NCBI GenBank assembly: GCA_947652115.1
Contig: OX393564.1
Span: forward strand, 1,847,057 to 1,911,056
DNA: 64,000 bases
Source: Blastomussa wellsi
Taxonomy: Eukaryota; Cnidaria; Anthozoa; Scleractinia; Plerogyridae
Direction: 5' to 3'
In this document: in pieces, positions 36,727-48,500 of the stretch
How the letters are laid out: every line of letters begins with the position of its first letter
How positions within the stretch are numbered: the stretch's first letter is position 1
Translations under genes and position numbers: made by a program
Notes under the pieces: model-generated
Told to the model about the DNA's origin: nothing
Seen by the model: the letters and a program-made list of their open reading frames with translations, nothing else
Database searches by the model: none

Positions 36727-38186
36727 CTAGTTTGACACCGTATGCTTTTGTAAAAGAGCTACAATTTGCTGCAAAACGGCCAATAATCTTGGCCGTTCGG
36801 TTGTTGCGCCGTGTGATGAAGCGCTACGCATGTGTACTGTGTGTGTGGGCTGTCAGGTCACGTGTTCAGTCATCCCAACTCTGTTATGATGACGCCTATT
36901 GTCCAGCTGCTTGAAAGTTATTTTTAGAAAATGCGGTTTTTGTGCTGAATTATCCTGAATAATGAAGTTTGCTGCAAACTGATATAGCCATCTTAGGCTA
37001 TCGTTATTATTTTCGGCTCAGAAAGTTAACAATTTATTATAATTCGTAAAAACATTCCGTATAGTTTTTTTTCTATCAAAATATTAGATATTCCCGTAAG
37101 TCCACTTTGTAAATGTTTTGTTAAGATCAAGGTAATAAGCTGCAAGCACTGAGTAGACAAAGAAGAATAAACGATGAAACCGGCAAGTAAAAAGGAAATA
37201 TGATCCTGGCCGAGTGGTCAAGCTTAATTATAAAATATTGGTTAATATATTTAAAACTAGGATAACGGAAGATTTTATCCACAAATGTATACAATGCATT
37301 TTGTCAGTAATTTTAAACGTATCAATCATTTTTTTGAAGGAGATGTTGCAAATGAAACTGTCATGACGCTTTTTAATTTAACGGTACAATAGTTTTCAAT
37401 TCATGTTAGTTCAGGCAACTTTTAATTTAAGGGAACATTGTTGCCGCCACGTTACAAGAAATGATATTAAACGCAGCGGTAAAAATTCGCACAACAATGA
37501 TGTTATAAACCTAGCCGCAACATGTTGCATTGAAAATCGTTCAGCATGCCATGTTATTTTGTTCACTGCCGCGAATAAACCTAATGCTAAAGTACTAAAA
37601 TACTTATTTTATTGCTTTACTTTGATTCAGACGTGCTCACCTCTTTGTTTCACAAAATTACCAATATGTGGGGATCAGTATAACTACAATGTCAATATAC
37701 TGTAAACCAGACTGGCTATTAAACAGAAGAAAGAAATCTCATTCATCAACCAAAGGCCTATAGGATATCCAGAACAATCAAGTAAAACAACTATGTAAGT
37801 TAGTCAGTAAGAATCATTGATATTTGCATGCAACGAGAGGTGGAATTGTTTCATCGGAGCAAATTAGGGCCTGACGAAACGGAAACGTGCACTTGCGATC
37901 CCCTTTGGGCCGTATCGGCTTGCATGCACTTGCCTTGACTTGCAATTCAGCGCACGTTGGCCGCACGAAACTGAAACACCATTCAAATGTTTTTCGCAAG
38001 TTTCGTGCATTTGCGAGTCGTTTGGCTACCAAATACAAGTTCATGCAAATTCAGCTTTCGATTAATTGCGCCTCCGCTTGGCCAGGCCTTTAGAATTTGC
38101 CTGATGTACGAGCTCTAATGGCCGTTCTTTGTTTTCTTTGCATCAGATGAATTTGGTAATCATTATCTTGACGCATGTTTTTGTGG

Positions 38187-38284
38187 CAAGAGGGGCGAGA
38201 GAAGATTGGATACAAGGGTGGATTGTTGTGCGCGGGGTTTCATGGGAAGTGTCAAAGTAAACGTATCCAATCTTCTCTTGCCCC
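38187..38284. mobile_element. Short foldback element
   Basis: GCAAGAGGGGCGAGAGAAGA...GGATAC pairs with GTATCCAATCTTCTCTTGCC at its right end. Confidence 0.65.
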
Positions 38285-38712
38285 AAATATACGTAAATAC
38301 CGACTGGTACGAGTCTTCTACTGGAGAGCAAAGGAGAAGAACAAAGATTGCCATCATTCCCCTCTACTAAACCTTTGATCGGACAGGGGCAACTAAAGTG
38401 AACCCCATTTTTGGTTTTTAAAACCGAGTGCCCTGGGGACAAGACCTATACAATATAATCTGCAAACTACCGTACGGTATTTTATATATGTTGAAAAGAG
38501 GGATCTAGTGTGGTTCCTGTTGGCTGAAAAATGCAACCGTTAAACTTGCGTTTATAATTCAAATATTAAAATCAATGTAACTTGCAGTGAATAGAGGGCC
38601 AGTTGATTCACACATGCCATTTTGTGACTGTTCTTTAGTACGTTAGAAGATAAAAAACATAAACATTACCGTAAAGTATATGAAATAATTCATATGAACA
38701 GCGGATGTGGAT

Positions 38713-38866
38713 GAAAGTAAGAAATGATCGTCGCAGTGAATTTCCAATTTAAGCGGTTAACGTTGGAATAAAGAAGCCTGAAAATATTTAAGGCTGAAAA
38801 TGTTCTGGCTTCTTTATACCAATTGTTTGAATTGGAAATTCACTGCGATGATCATTTCTCACTTTC
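38713..38866. mobile_element. MITE-like foldback element
   Basis: GAAAGTAAGAAATGATCGTC then GCAGTGAATTTCCAATT at the left; AATTGGAAATTCACTGCGAT then GATCATTTCTCACTTTC at the right. Confidence 0.75.
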
Positions 38867-40010
38867 ATAAACATTAACGTTAACTTCCAATTAACTTCCT
38901 AGCTAAAAGCAAAAAGGTGCTACAACCGCCTAATCTGCGTGAAAAATGGAAAAAGAGGTGGATACGCGGAAAAAAACCCCGCGGCCTTGTATTTTAATTT
39001 GGCCCCAGTTTTCAGCCACCCCTTCTGTCACCTTTCAACATGCATGTCTTTAATTTTTACCAAATATGAATGACAGGAAAAGGAAAATTATTTTTAACAC
39101 TAGCTCTGTGATAGCCCAGACAAAATGATCGATGGGCATTTCAAAGTGTACGTTTGCTTCTCTCAGAAGAAAATCTGTCTTTCTGAATCTGCAGCTGCCA
39201 AATCAAAGGCTGATCGACCTTACTTGTCATATGTAGCTGTGATAAACGGTATAAACTATACGTCTGTTCTGTTTAAATAAAACGCAAAAGTATCCAAATA
39301 AAGCGGCGTTCTGATTACTACTTCTTCGGTCGATTTTTATTGGACCCCTAACTTATAAATGCCTAGTTCGACATTTTTGGGCTACGAGCAGTTTATGATA
39401 AAGGTCTGTTAAGTCTATTACATTGCCGCTTCAGTGGAATCGCTTGTTCAAAGGGTAAAGCAACTTCATCATTAAAATTTAATAACAAAGCGTCACAATA
39501 TTTGAACGTCTAACGTCTTTATTTGTTTATCCTGTACACTTACTTGAAAATAGCATTGTATCTATTAAAACTGGTCTAAATTAACTATGCACACTGGTAT
39601 AAAATGTACTGAAATTATACCTTTGATTGAGCCATTGCTGAAAGGCTCATTCTGTTATCTGTTGAACACGTCTCTTGTTTCTGCTGTAGGTAGCAGTTTC
39701 ACATTATTCAAATGGAAACTGTAACCTGCAATTAGCAGGTTTCCGAAGAGAGAACTCGCTAGAAAAGTGTGAGGGAGAAAAGAATCTCTCTTAACAATTC
39801 CTTGGGTGGGAAACTTCACCACTGTGTCTAACTTTGACCACTGGACCTTTGGCCCGTACCAGAAAAACTGAAAATCATTCGACGGAAATTATCTTTATTT
39901 CGGTGCCGCACGTAAATCTCCTGTGATCTGACTGAGCCTGCGCAATCACGACTCCCTCTCTCCAATTGGACGACAGGGAAGTTCTTGTGGCAGCAAGCAG
40001 CTGGCCATGA

Positions 40011-40047
40011 TCCCACATTAGAGTCTCTTACGAACGGCTATATAAGC
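40011..40047 (+). promoter_or_regulatory. snRNA promoter of U1-like gene 7
   Basis: TCCCACATTA begins 59 nt and GGCTATATAAGC about 30 nt before the RNA. Confidence 0.7.
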
Positions 40048-40069
40048 ATGAGAGTTGAGTAGTTTTGCC

Positions 40070-40237
40070 AAACTTACAATGCACTGGAGTAACTGTGATC
40101 ACGAAGGCAGTTCTCCCGAAGCTAGGCCACCTCACCACGCACACACCGGCTGAGCTTCGCGTGTTTCCCACGCGAGTGGGTGGCGCGGTGTTCAATTTTT
40201 GTTAGTTGGGCTGACCTGCGTTCGCGCTTGTAGCCCT
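40070..40237 (+). ncRNA. U1: U1-like snRNA gene 7
   Basis: 168 nt. 5' end AAACUUACAAUGCACUGG; stem-loop I GAUCACGAAGG; Sm AAUUUUUG; stem-loop IV CUGCGUUCGCGCUUG, the closest to human. The U1A-type loop is replaced by CACGCACACA, as in copy 1. Stem III is a perfect GC-rich hairpin (CACGCGAGUGGGUGGCGCGG region). Positions 9-11 are AAU. Confidence 0.86.
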
Positions 40238-41045
40238 TGAGAAAACAGGACAATAAGGACAATATATTACGCTGAAAGTTACGCGAGTGTGATGGTTCAC
40301 AAAAACAACCTTAATGGTGATTTGAAGCTATAGGCTTGTTTAATCAACGTGGTTATCTTTACAGTAACATTTCACTGTACTGATCGAGTTGAAATCTCCG
40401 TGATACTTCCTACAGCGAGCTTTCTCTGTGCTGTAAAGTACGTTAAATCTTAGAAAAGACATTTACCTTCCATTTGCGGCGATATTTAAGTAAGCCAAAC
40501 AAAGCTACTTCGCAAATACCAAATATTAATAGCAGTGCAAGGTCTAGAACAAGTTAATTTCAAATACCTTATAATGTTCTGGGATTTATTTTCTAGCTTG
40601 CTTAAAGATCCTTAAATCGTGATCTGAATTGAACCCAACATGCACAATATTTTGCGGCGAAACAATGCCTTAAAATCATAATCAATAGCGCTACCTCATT
40701 TTAAATTATTCTATCTGTTATTCTTGTATTTACTTTCTGCTCAAATAGAAAGCAATTTTACTTTCAAACTTAAATAAAAGCTCTAAATTATCCTTTCTGG
40801 ATTATGCTCTATCTTTATTAATGCGAAGCCAGATTACCAGCCCCATGGGTTTTATTGAGCGATCGACAGTAAATCAACCAAAACGAGCTAAGATGTTTTA
40901 ACAAAACGCTTAATTCCACTGCCATTCGAACTCATTTTATATTAATACGATTCTAATATAACATTTAATATCAGGGTCTGTTCTAAGGGTCTGCGATCGA
41001 CTTATCCTATTTGAACTTGAAATTTTTCTCGGCACCAAAAGAAAA

Positions 41046-41142
41046 CGAGGCAAAAGCTTCAGACAGCCTGAATCTCACGTACAGGACGAGAATTACGCAA
41101 CGGAGAAGTTGCGCTAGGCCGGTCATCACCAGACTTTATACT
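41046..41142 (-). ncRNA. Candidate small RNA, tandem copy A
   Basis: Not a known family to me. On the minus strand a TCCCACAATGA element and a TATATATA box precede it at the same spacing as at the U1-like genes, predicting a start at AGTATAAAG. Downstream lie a hairpin (CGCAAC/GTTGCG), a second hairpin near TGTACGTGAG, and the shared end GGCTGTCTGAAGC. This is followed by TTTT and, 8 nt later, a second TTTT, fitting RNA polymerase III termination. GTGATGA near the start and CTGA near the end resemble boxes C and D of a snoRNA, but copy B lacks the first. Confidence 0.4.
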
Positions 41143-41726
41143 GCTGTAAGTAACAACGTTATATATAGAGCTCAATGATGACTGGGTTCTCATTGTGGGA
41201 GGCTTAATGGTACGCATGCGCATTTCAATTTTGAGTAATCAAGTCATCGGCCCACGAAGAAGGTCAACATGCAGCTAGGTTGAAAATTATTTATTCAATT
41301 CAATTCGAAATTCTGAGTAAAAAGCGCTGGAGTATGTCTGGTATAATTAACGTTGCTCGTGAAATAAATCCCAAGCAACAAATCGGACAAAGCGGAGACT
41401 AAAAATAAGCTCTAAACAAGACATCGGAGAATTAGGAAATAATTCAGCCAGACATACAACAGTCCGAGAACCAAAAATTTTGCTAGCTGAAATTGAAAAT
41501 TTTCCAAGAAAGTAACGGGCGACGTCCGGATTCAGGAGCTTCCGTGTTTGCAAAAATCTGGAACTGATGAAAATAAATCATTCTCCCCTAAGTGGTGGTG
41601 GGGGGTTGTTCGAAGTTTATAAAAATAACGGCCAGCCAAAGACTCAGAAACAAATCATTGCAGACAGTTTGAGAGACGTTTACGTGGGAATCTTTTTACT
41701 GACTATACACTGCTGAAATAAAACTC

Positions 41727-41820
41727 AAAACGAGGCAAAAGCTTCAGACAGCCTGAAACTCACTTACAGAAGTGAAATATGTAACGGCGAAATCGCGCCA
41801 CTAGACGGCTTACAAATACT
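41727..41820 (-). ncRNA. Candidate small RNA, tandem copy B
   Basis: Paralogue of the segment at 41,046. TCCCACAATGA and TATATAA again lie about 55 and 20-25 nt before a shared AGTAT start. The body differs a lot between the copies, but hairpins remain at matching places (GGCG/CGCC; CACTT/AAGTG), and the 3' portion with TTTT is the same. Conserved promoter and ends with a diverged but foldable middle is the pattern of structured RNA; a decayed duplicate is the alternative. Confidence 0.38.
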
Positions 41821-42415
41821 GGTAAATTAAAACATTATATAGAGAGATCAATGATGACTGGGTTATCATTGTGGGAGGCTTAATCGTACGCATACGCATT
41901 TCAATTTTGAATAAACAAGTCATCGATTGGCCCATGAAGCTACGGAGGTCAACATGAAACTAGGTGGAAAAATATATTTATGCTCTCTGTTATTGTATAA
42001 ACTTGAGATTCATTTGCTATATATACAATGCACTGGCGGTGCTCAGTTTGCTGGGAAGGACTGACAAAATTTTGAATAAAAAGTACAAAGCGCCCGAGTA
42101 GTGAAACTGACACTCAATGCAACACACGCCAGTCGAAAGAATCGAGGAAAGCGGAGACTTCAAAAGAAACTCTTAATAAGACATCGGATAATTATTTTAG
42201 GACATACAGCCTCCCGAGAACTTCATAGGCTAGCTGAATTTAAAACTTTCCATTTAAAGCAACGCGCGATACCGGATTCACCACCACGTGGGCCAATTGA
42301 GTTTCGGGGCTTGAAAAAAACCTGTAACTGACTGTACAGGTGGGCGGGGGTGAGGGGGTGGGTTAACGGAGGGGTTAACGTTGTTTGAAGTCTAGGAAAA
42401 ACGTCGGCCAGCCTT

Positions 42416-44174
42416 TAATTGTTCCAATAAACATGTTATTCCCTATTTTAAGTAATACAAACATGCTTTTAATCTGAAGTAAATAATTAAAATGTTGCAC
42501 CTACAAGATTTATCTTTTTAGACAAAAAAAATGTGTTTTTAGAAAACTATAACATCAAAAACATGGCCCTTACTTCAAACATTCGCACAGCCATATCACC
42601 TTAAGACAGTAGTTGTCATGGAAACACCCGTGGAGATAGTAATCTGTGCTTCTTTGTGATTCGTTTTCAATTGTTACCCTTGGTCTAAAGCTCTCTTTTA
42701 CCTTTTCTCACGTAGGCTATTAAGTTTTATTCAGAGTAGTAACTTTATTTATTCACGAAAGTCCTATCATATAAAAATATGGTCTTCCTAAGAGTCGTGA
42801 TTATTACTAATTATGATAATTAAAATAATTATTACGTATTATTGGGCCGTAATTATGATATAACAGCTTCATAAAATTTTATGCAGGAGGCGGGGTACTC
42901 TGTAAACACGTTTTGTTGACCCTTTTTGTTTAAAGAAACAGAAGATGGGCGCTTCTTGTTTACAAAGATTGATGCAACTATGGCGAAAAGTACAGGGGAG
43001 TTTGAGCGGTTTACATGAACCTTGTTATTTTTTTAAACTAAATTGATTGCAAGGCTGGTACTACGGCAAAAGGGCAAAATTTAATGGCCAATACTTCAAC
43101 TATCAGAGCTAGTCTTCTTTAGGGCCAGTACTGGTACAAGTATTCCTTGATCGAGAGCTCCGGCAATAACAAGCCAAGCAGCTTTATTCTTCGTTGCGTG
43201 GTCTCCTGCATCCAAACGGACCCCTGATACACGGTGTCCACATTTAGCTTTTTCCTGTTGAATTTCATTCATAGCTACGTGCAAATATATATTAGGTAGG
43301 GTATGCTGACAAAGCTTAGATCAAAAGAACGTAGGAAATATAACCGACTTTGTTGATACAAGGAAAATTGACTCTCCATGTAAACAGGCGAAATTAGATG
43401 AAGTTACTGAGATTATTTTACCGGCTACGGGATATTTGAATTTGACAATTATCGAGACAGCCGGAAAAAGCAAAGTAAATTTTGTAAAAGAGTTTATTAA
43501 TACGTCAAGTTATATGAAGCCTTCTTTTTCAATGAACAAGGCTGTGGATTTAAAGCTGTACTGAGATCAAATATGCAACTCTCTGATTTGATCATAGACA
43601 AGTGGTTGGCATGAAAAAAATTGCCGCTTACATTTCTTAAATATCTTTTTTCTTTTCGTTCCAGAGATATTCCTTTTTCATGCAAATTAGCTAAGTGATG
43701 ACGACATACACTCAACCAAATTTTGATCAAATATGTGAAAGCAAGATATCTCAACCAATGTGCATCATAACTGTTTGATTCTTGGAACCGAGAATTTACA
43801 ATATGAGATTATCAATTAAGTTACCATGGCAACATATTGGGGTCCAGACCTCCACAGTGAAATGATCATTTCTGGCCTCTTCTCAGGTGCCATTTTGATA
43901 TTTCTTAGTGCTGCCTGATTTGCCTAATCTAGAAGTGTCCTAGGTAGAATACTTGGCCTGGTTTCAATTATCTGGGCTGAAATTCATTAAAATAATGAAA
44001 ACAGGTCCGAGGGGGTCTGGAAAAGAGTCTGCACTTTTATTACATCAGGTATTCCGCCTTTAGATCCAAATTTCAATGGATTAAGCAGCAGATTGGCTGA
44101 GATAGCTCCACTTATATAATATAATATCAAATGGGGTTGAGTAGCTAACGTCATCAGTTCCCTAATTTGCATAT
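42416..44174. other. No firm gene
   Basis: A minus-strand frame at 43,096-43,284 (NEIQQEKAKCGHRVSGVRLD...) reads like protein but has a poor acceptor and no recognised domain. Nothing else. Confidence 0.45.
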
Positions 44175-44180
44175 TTTATT
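44175..44180 (-). terminator. AATAAA polyadenylation signal of the GPCR gene
   Basis: AATAAA on the minus strand (TTTATT on the plus strand), about 85 bp past the GPCR stop codon. It is the nearest canonical signal. Confidence 0.6.
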
Positions 44181-44265
44181 AATGATGCAACTGAAAACTC
44201 AACGTGCAAAAATTTGATCATAGTACCACTTTAACATTTGATCTGGAAGTTTTAGTCTTGTTGTA

Positions 44266-45563
44266 TTACTTAAAGGAGAAAACGGACATTTTTCTTTTCC
44301 TTCCCTGTTCCATAACACTGTTTTCTCGGCGTTTATCAGGAGGACTCGAGTCACATGAACAATACACTTGTTTCTCGCTACCAGTCTCCTCACCCGCTCT
44401 ACTGTCGTCCCAGTCCATACCGGGTGTTTGATCAGGTTTTTCTTTACTGGCGGGAAGTGCGGCAATGAAGCCGTCTGGGTAATTTGTTTCGTCCTGAAAA
44501 CGAACGAGTGAGGTCTTTTTCTTCTTTGGCACTAAGCCATTACAAATGTTTTCTAGATTATCCGAGGAATAAGGTTTCCTTAATATTCCACCCTGGGTGG
44601 AACTCGACTTTCTACTGGGAATGATTTGTTTGTCTTTGGTTTCAGCGTTTTCTGCGGTCACTTCGTCTTCAAAATGTACTACAGATGTTTTCTTTTGTGG
44701 AATGTTTTTACTGTTTTCGTGTGGCTCTGGCGAATTTTCTATGCTTTCGTTCTGTTGTTCATCGCGATATTCGTCGAATTTGTCGACATTAAGACCAGCT
44801 TCTGACATCTTTTGAGAGTAATTTTGCTCACTGGACTCCTCGTTTTCATTCACATCTCGTAGCCTATCGAAATTTGCCCAGAGGCCTTCCCATGATTCAT
44901 CGTCATTTGGAGTCAACGTGTTTTGCCGGCTGCGCATATCCTGATCACCAAGACTGCTGATCTGTGTGCCAGTGGGCGAGGGAGTAATTACTCCAAGCGT
45001 AATGGAACTGACAGATGGTCGCATAGGAATGTTCTTATGCGGTCGTAGCAAAATGATATAAATCTTCGGTGCGAAGATGCTCGCCCAAGTTAGAGTGCCA
45101 AGAAAAATGAACATGAAACTTGAGATAACCGTTCGATACCAAGCAGAGGTGCCCAAATAAGATGGGATGTAAACAAGAACGGTGATACATATCGTGGTCA
45201 TGTTGAACGCTATTAACCTCGACTCGTTGTAGTTCTGGGGAACTTTGCGCACAAGGAAGGCTTGATATGTACACACAACGACAAGGCCTGCGTTGTAAAT
45301 GAGCCACAAAGAAAATCCGATTTGACTTCCGCCGAGATTGCAGACGAGAGATGCGTCTTTTGAAGCTTGGGAATAAATGACTTCCGGAGACACTGGTTTG
45401 GCAGAACCAAATACCCATGCAACTGAGAGTACGAGCTCAGTGGTCAGCAGACATCCTAGTATGAACAGCTGCCAGTGGTTGTCAAGGCAATTAATGGCCC
45501 CTGTTTGGAGAAGCTTTTCGTTGAAAATCCTAGATACTCGATTTGTTCTGATAAGGATAGTAC
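44266..45563 (-). CDS. GPCR exon 4: end of TM3 to TM7 and a long cytoplasmic tail with a duplicated motif
   Basis: Encodes residues 667-1098 and the stop codon. The acceptor is TTTTTTCAG|GTACTATC. TM4, TM5, TM6 and TM7 are clear, and APKIYIILLRPHKN ends TM7 as in metabotropic receptors. The tail of about 230 residues is rich in Ser, Glu and Asp. It contains two related copies of a short motif, KKTSVVHFEDE and KKTSLVRFQDE, roughly 65 residues apart, preceded in each case by a basic run. The tail matches nothing I recognise. Confidence 0.93.
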
Positions 45564-48500
45564 CTGAAAAAATTCAAATTTTAATGTGTGAGAAACGGAC
45601 CACTACGATCATCAGTCAACATGACATTATTTTTAGAGCCAAATATTAGTGTTATAGTATAAAAAACGTTTTCCTTGTCCTAAACAGTGTAGGTGTTTGA
45701 TGTTTCTTCTTTTGTCCTAAACAGGGTCAGGCGGTTTCCAACCTCCAGCGGCACCCCTATGCCCAAACATGGGTCAAGCAGCGCTCCCCTGTACCACTAC
45801 GTACACTTTGCAGAAAACGGATGTATTTTCCTTCACGATTTCTTTCCTGATAATTATAAACTGCTCCAACTGCGCCGGTATTATTCTAGTATTTTCAAGA
45901 GTTATTGGAGATTTTCGGTAACAGAAGAGTATGAAAAGCTTCTCATTATACTTACATTTCTTCTATAGACGATTTTACGAATCTCAAATTTTCGTTACTA
46001 ATGCCAAAAAATAAATCACAAATTGGCGTACGGAGGTAAAATTAACGTTTTAATGGCTAGTTATATTCTCATTTGATTTTATCAGGACAAAAGCGGCCAT
46101 CGCCATTGCTGTAACGAAAAAGTGATATGAATGAAGTGCGCGCAAAAAATGATTTAATAACCAGCATAAGAAGTATTTTTTATTTAACTCTATCTTTCAT
46201 TGGATTTGCACAGTTCTTCATTTTAGAATTCCACTAATTTTGTTGTTAAGGTGGATTTCCACTGTCGCGTAATGTTTTACGTGCGTAAAAAAAAATTAGA
46301 GACGATGTATGGAAAACTTGCGTACACGTTTACGCAAGTCGTTCATACATTGTCTCGTAACGCACGTAAACGCACGTAAAAAATACGCGAAAGTGGAAAT
46401 CCACCTTTACTCGCTATTAACGTTGATAGATTTTTTTGTCAAAGAGTAACACCACGACAATGACGTCACAACTTACCAACGACAAGCACAAAGCACAGTC
46501 CAAACATGAACGGGAGCAGTTTACACGAGAAAGTAGAAGGCCTGGTAATGTATGGTAGAGGCGTGGCGTAAAACATTGCAATTCCCAGAAGGAGGAAATA
46601 ACAGAGTTGTCTGCTGGCGGCTCGTACAACCGCTGTTCCTCGAAATTTAATGAAAACTACTCCTGTGAAGACCACGAGAGCAAAGCCAAACGATGACAAG
46701 AACACAATCACGACAGCCCAGCTCTCGCTCCACCGGAGGTAATGAGCTTCTATGGGACTGCACCCTGAGTGGTCAGCGGTGGGCCATGTCCGTTTTGGGC
46801 AGTCGGAACATTTGGTCGCGTGGGACGTGTTGGTGAAGGAATTCCCACCGCATCTTGTACAATCCCAACAGCATTCTGGAAACTGTGATTTCGGAATCTT
46901 GTACTCTCCTAAAAAGCAAAATGAGAGTCCAGTATTTTCACATGAAACAATGAACATTCCACTGGTAAGGCGTTTAGGTAACTCAAAAGGAGACTGGATG
47001 CTTCTCAGTTATCAATGAAGTCTTTTGCTAAGAATTTTTAGTTTTCGTACAGATTAAATTAATAAATCAATTTTTGGGGAAAATTCACAGAATCCAATAG
47101 AGTACAATTTTCGTTCAGCGCTATGCTTCTCACTTCTCAATGTCATTCAAAAAATGACAAGCATGTAAAGGTTCAAGGTAACTCAGTTATTTTATGAGAA
47201 AACAATTTACCTTTCTTGCAATCATTACTGCAAATCGAGACTGGAAACTTTGAAATCCCTGCTAATTTGAAATCCAGAGAGGATCTGCTCCACGAACCCA
47301 CTTTTGTATATTTCAAGCTTCCTTTGCGCAGATGATAAATATCATATTGCCCTCTTGTGCTGCCCTCTTTGTTAAAGAAAATACGCGATTGCGAGTACCC
47401 GGGGAAAGACACATTTTCAATGAAATTTGAAAGATCCCGGATGTCAACGTCGATCCATTTCTTTGAGCATGCGCTTGTGCTACAGTTAAGCATCGCATGA
47501 AGCGCGTGCGCCACTGAAAATATCGCATCCATGACATACGGGACATAACCATCATGGTGCACCCCTGAATAGCACTGTTCAATACTTCTATTACCGCAGA
47601 TTAAACTTCTTTTGCATTCAGGTGTCCATGGATTTTTGCTCTTGTTTTGCAGGAGGCTTTCCATGAAGTAGGAATCAAACGTCGGCATTGAAATAATCGG
47701 CGGTCTCAATCCAATGATTGACTGAAAAACATCTTCGGCGCCCTGTATGGCTTCTGTTGATCCAATCCAACTGTCGGACGCAATAAACATGTAATTCTGT
47801 AAAGACTCCATTTTAGCTTCTTTGAAAAAGTACACTGCATCTGGGAATTCAGCATACAGGATTATCACCCTCGCTTGTGAAAATTGTTTTATCTTCTGGA
47901 AGATATTTGCCATATCCTCTTTTGTCCCTTTCCGCGAGAACAGCTCGTCAACGACGATACATATCTGCTGTGTTGTGTAACTAAGTATTGTCTGTTTCAA
48001 AGCTGTTATTCCTGATCTTCCATATTCGTTATCCGAGGCCAGAACAATGACCATGTGCCACTTCAAGACATGAAGAAGCTCGGTGACTGCCCGAGCTTGC
48101 AGGTTGTCTGAGGGAACTGTGCGGTAGAAGTACTGAAACCTAGACCTGTCGCTAAGGAGACGACTTGTCGAAGCGTAACTAATTACAGGCACGTGGAAGA
48201 GGCCCGTGAGGCTTGCTGTTGCCATGGTAACGCCACTGAAGGCCGCCCCAATGATGGCTGCTGTACGAGATTTACTTGAACAGCAATCTGAATGAAAAAA
48301 AAACAGATTTGTCCCTAGGTGAGAATTTTAAGATAAACAACTGCATAACGAGATAAAGAAGATATATTATTACAGCTGAAAGGAGCGATATAGCTTGCGT
48401 ACATCGAGTGCCCCTAAATTGAAGCTGTGACATTTAACATACTGAAACAATTTTAGATGACATAATCAGATAACGAAACTATCAACCGCCAACCGGGAAT

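Larger units (their letters stand above)
36727..40010. other. Spacer between U1-like genes 6 and 7
   Basis: Holds the two foldback elements at 38.19 and 38.71 kb. A less AT-rich block at 37,850-38,090 (GGCCTGACGAAACGG...GGCCAGGCC) may be another decayed repeat. No exon supported. Confidence 0.5.
41035..42415. repeat. Tandem duplication, two units of about 680 bp
   Basis: Unit 1 (about 41,035-41,715) and unit 2 (about 41,716-42,415) share GAGGCAAAAGCTTCAGACAG, then the AATGATGACTGGGT and GTGGGAGGCTTAAT block, then AAAGCGGAGACT, AAGACATCGGA and a final GGCCAGCC. Identity varies from high in the promoter-like part to moderate elsewhere, so the duplication is old. Unit 2 has an extra piece of about 80 bp. 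Confidence 0.75.

Noticed and set aside
41060..41130. Box C/D snoRNA in tandem copy A (GTGATGA ... CTGA)
   Set aside because: Copy B lacks the box C at the matching place, so the snoRNA reading is not supported by the pair; kept only as a possibility.
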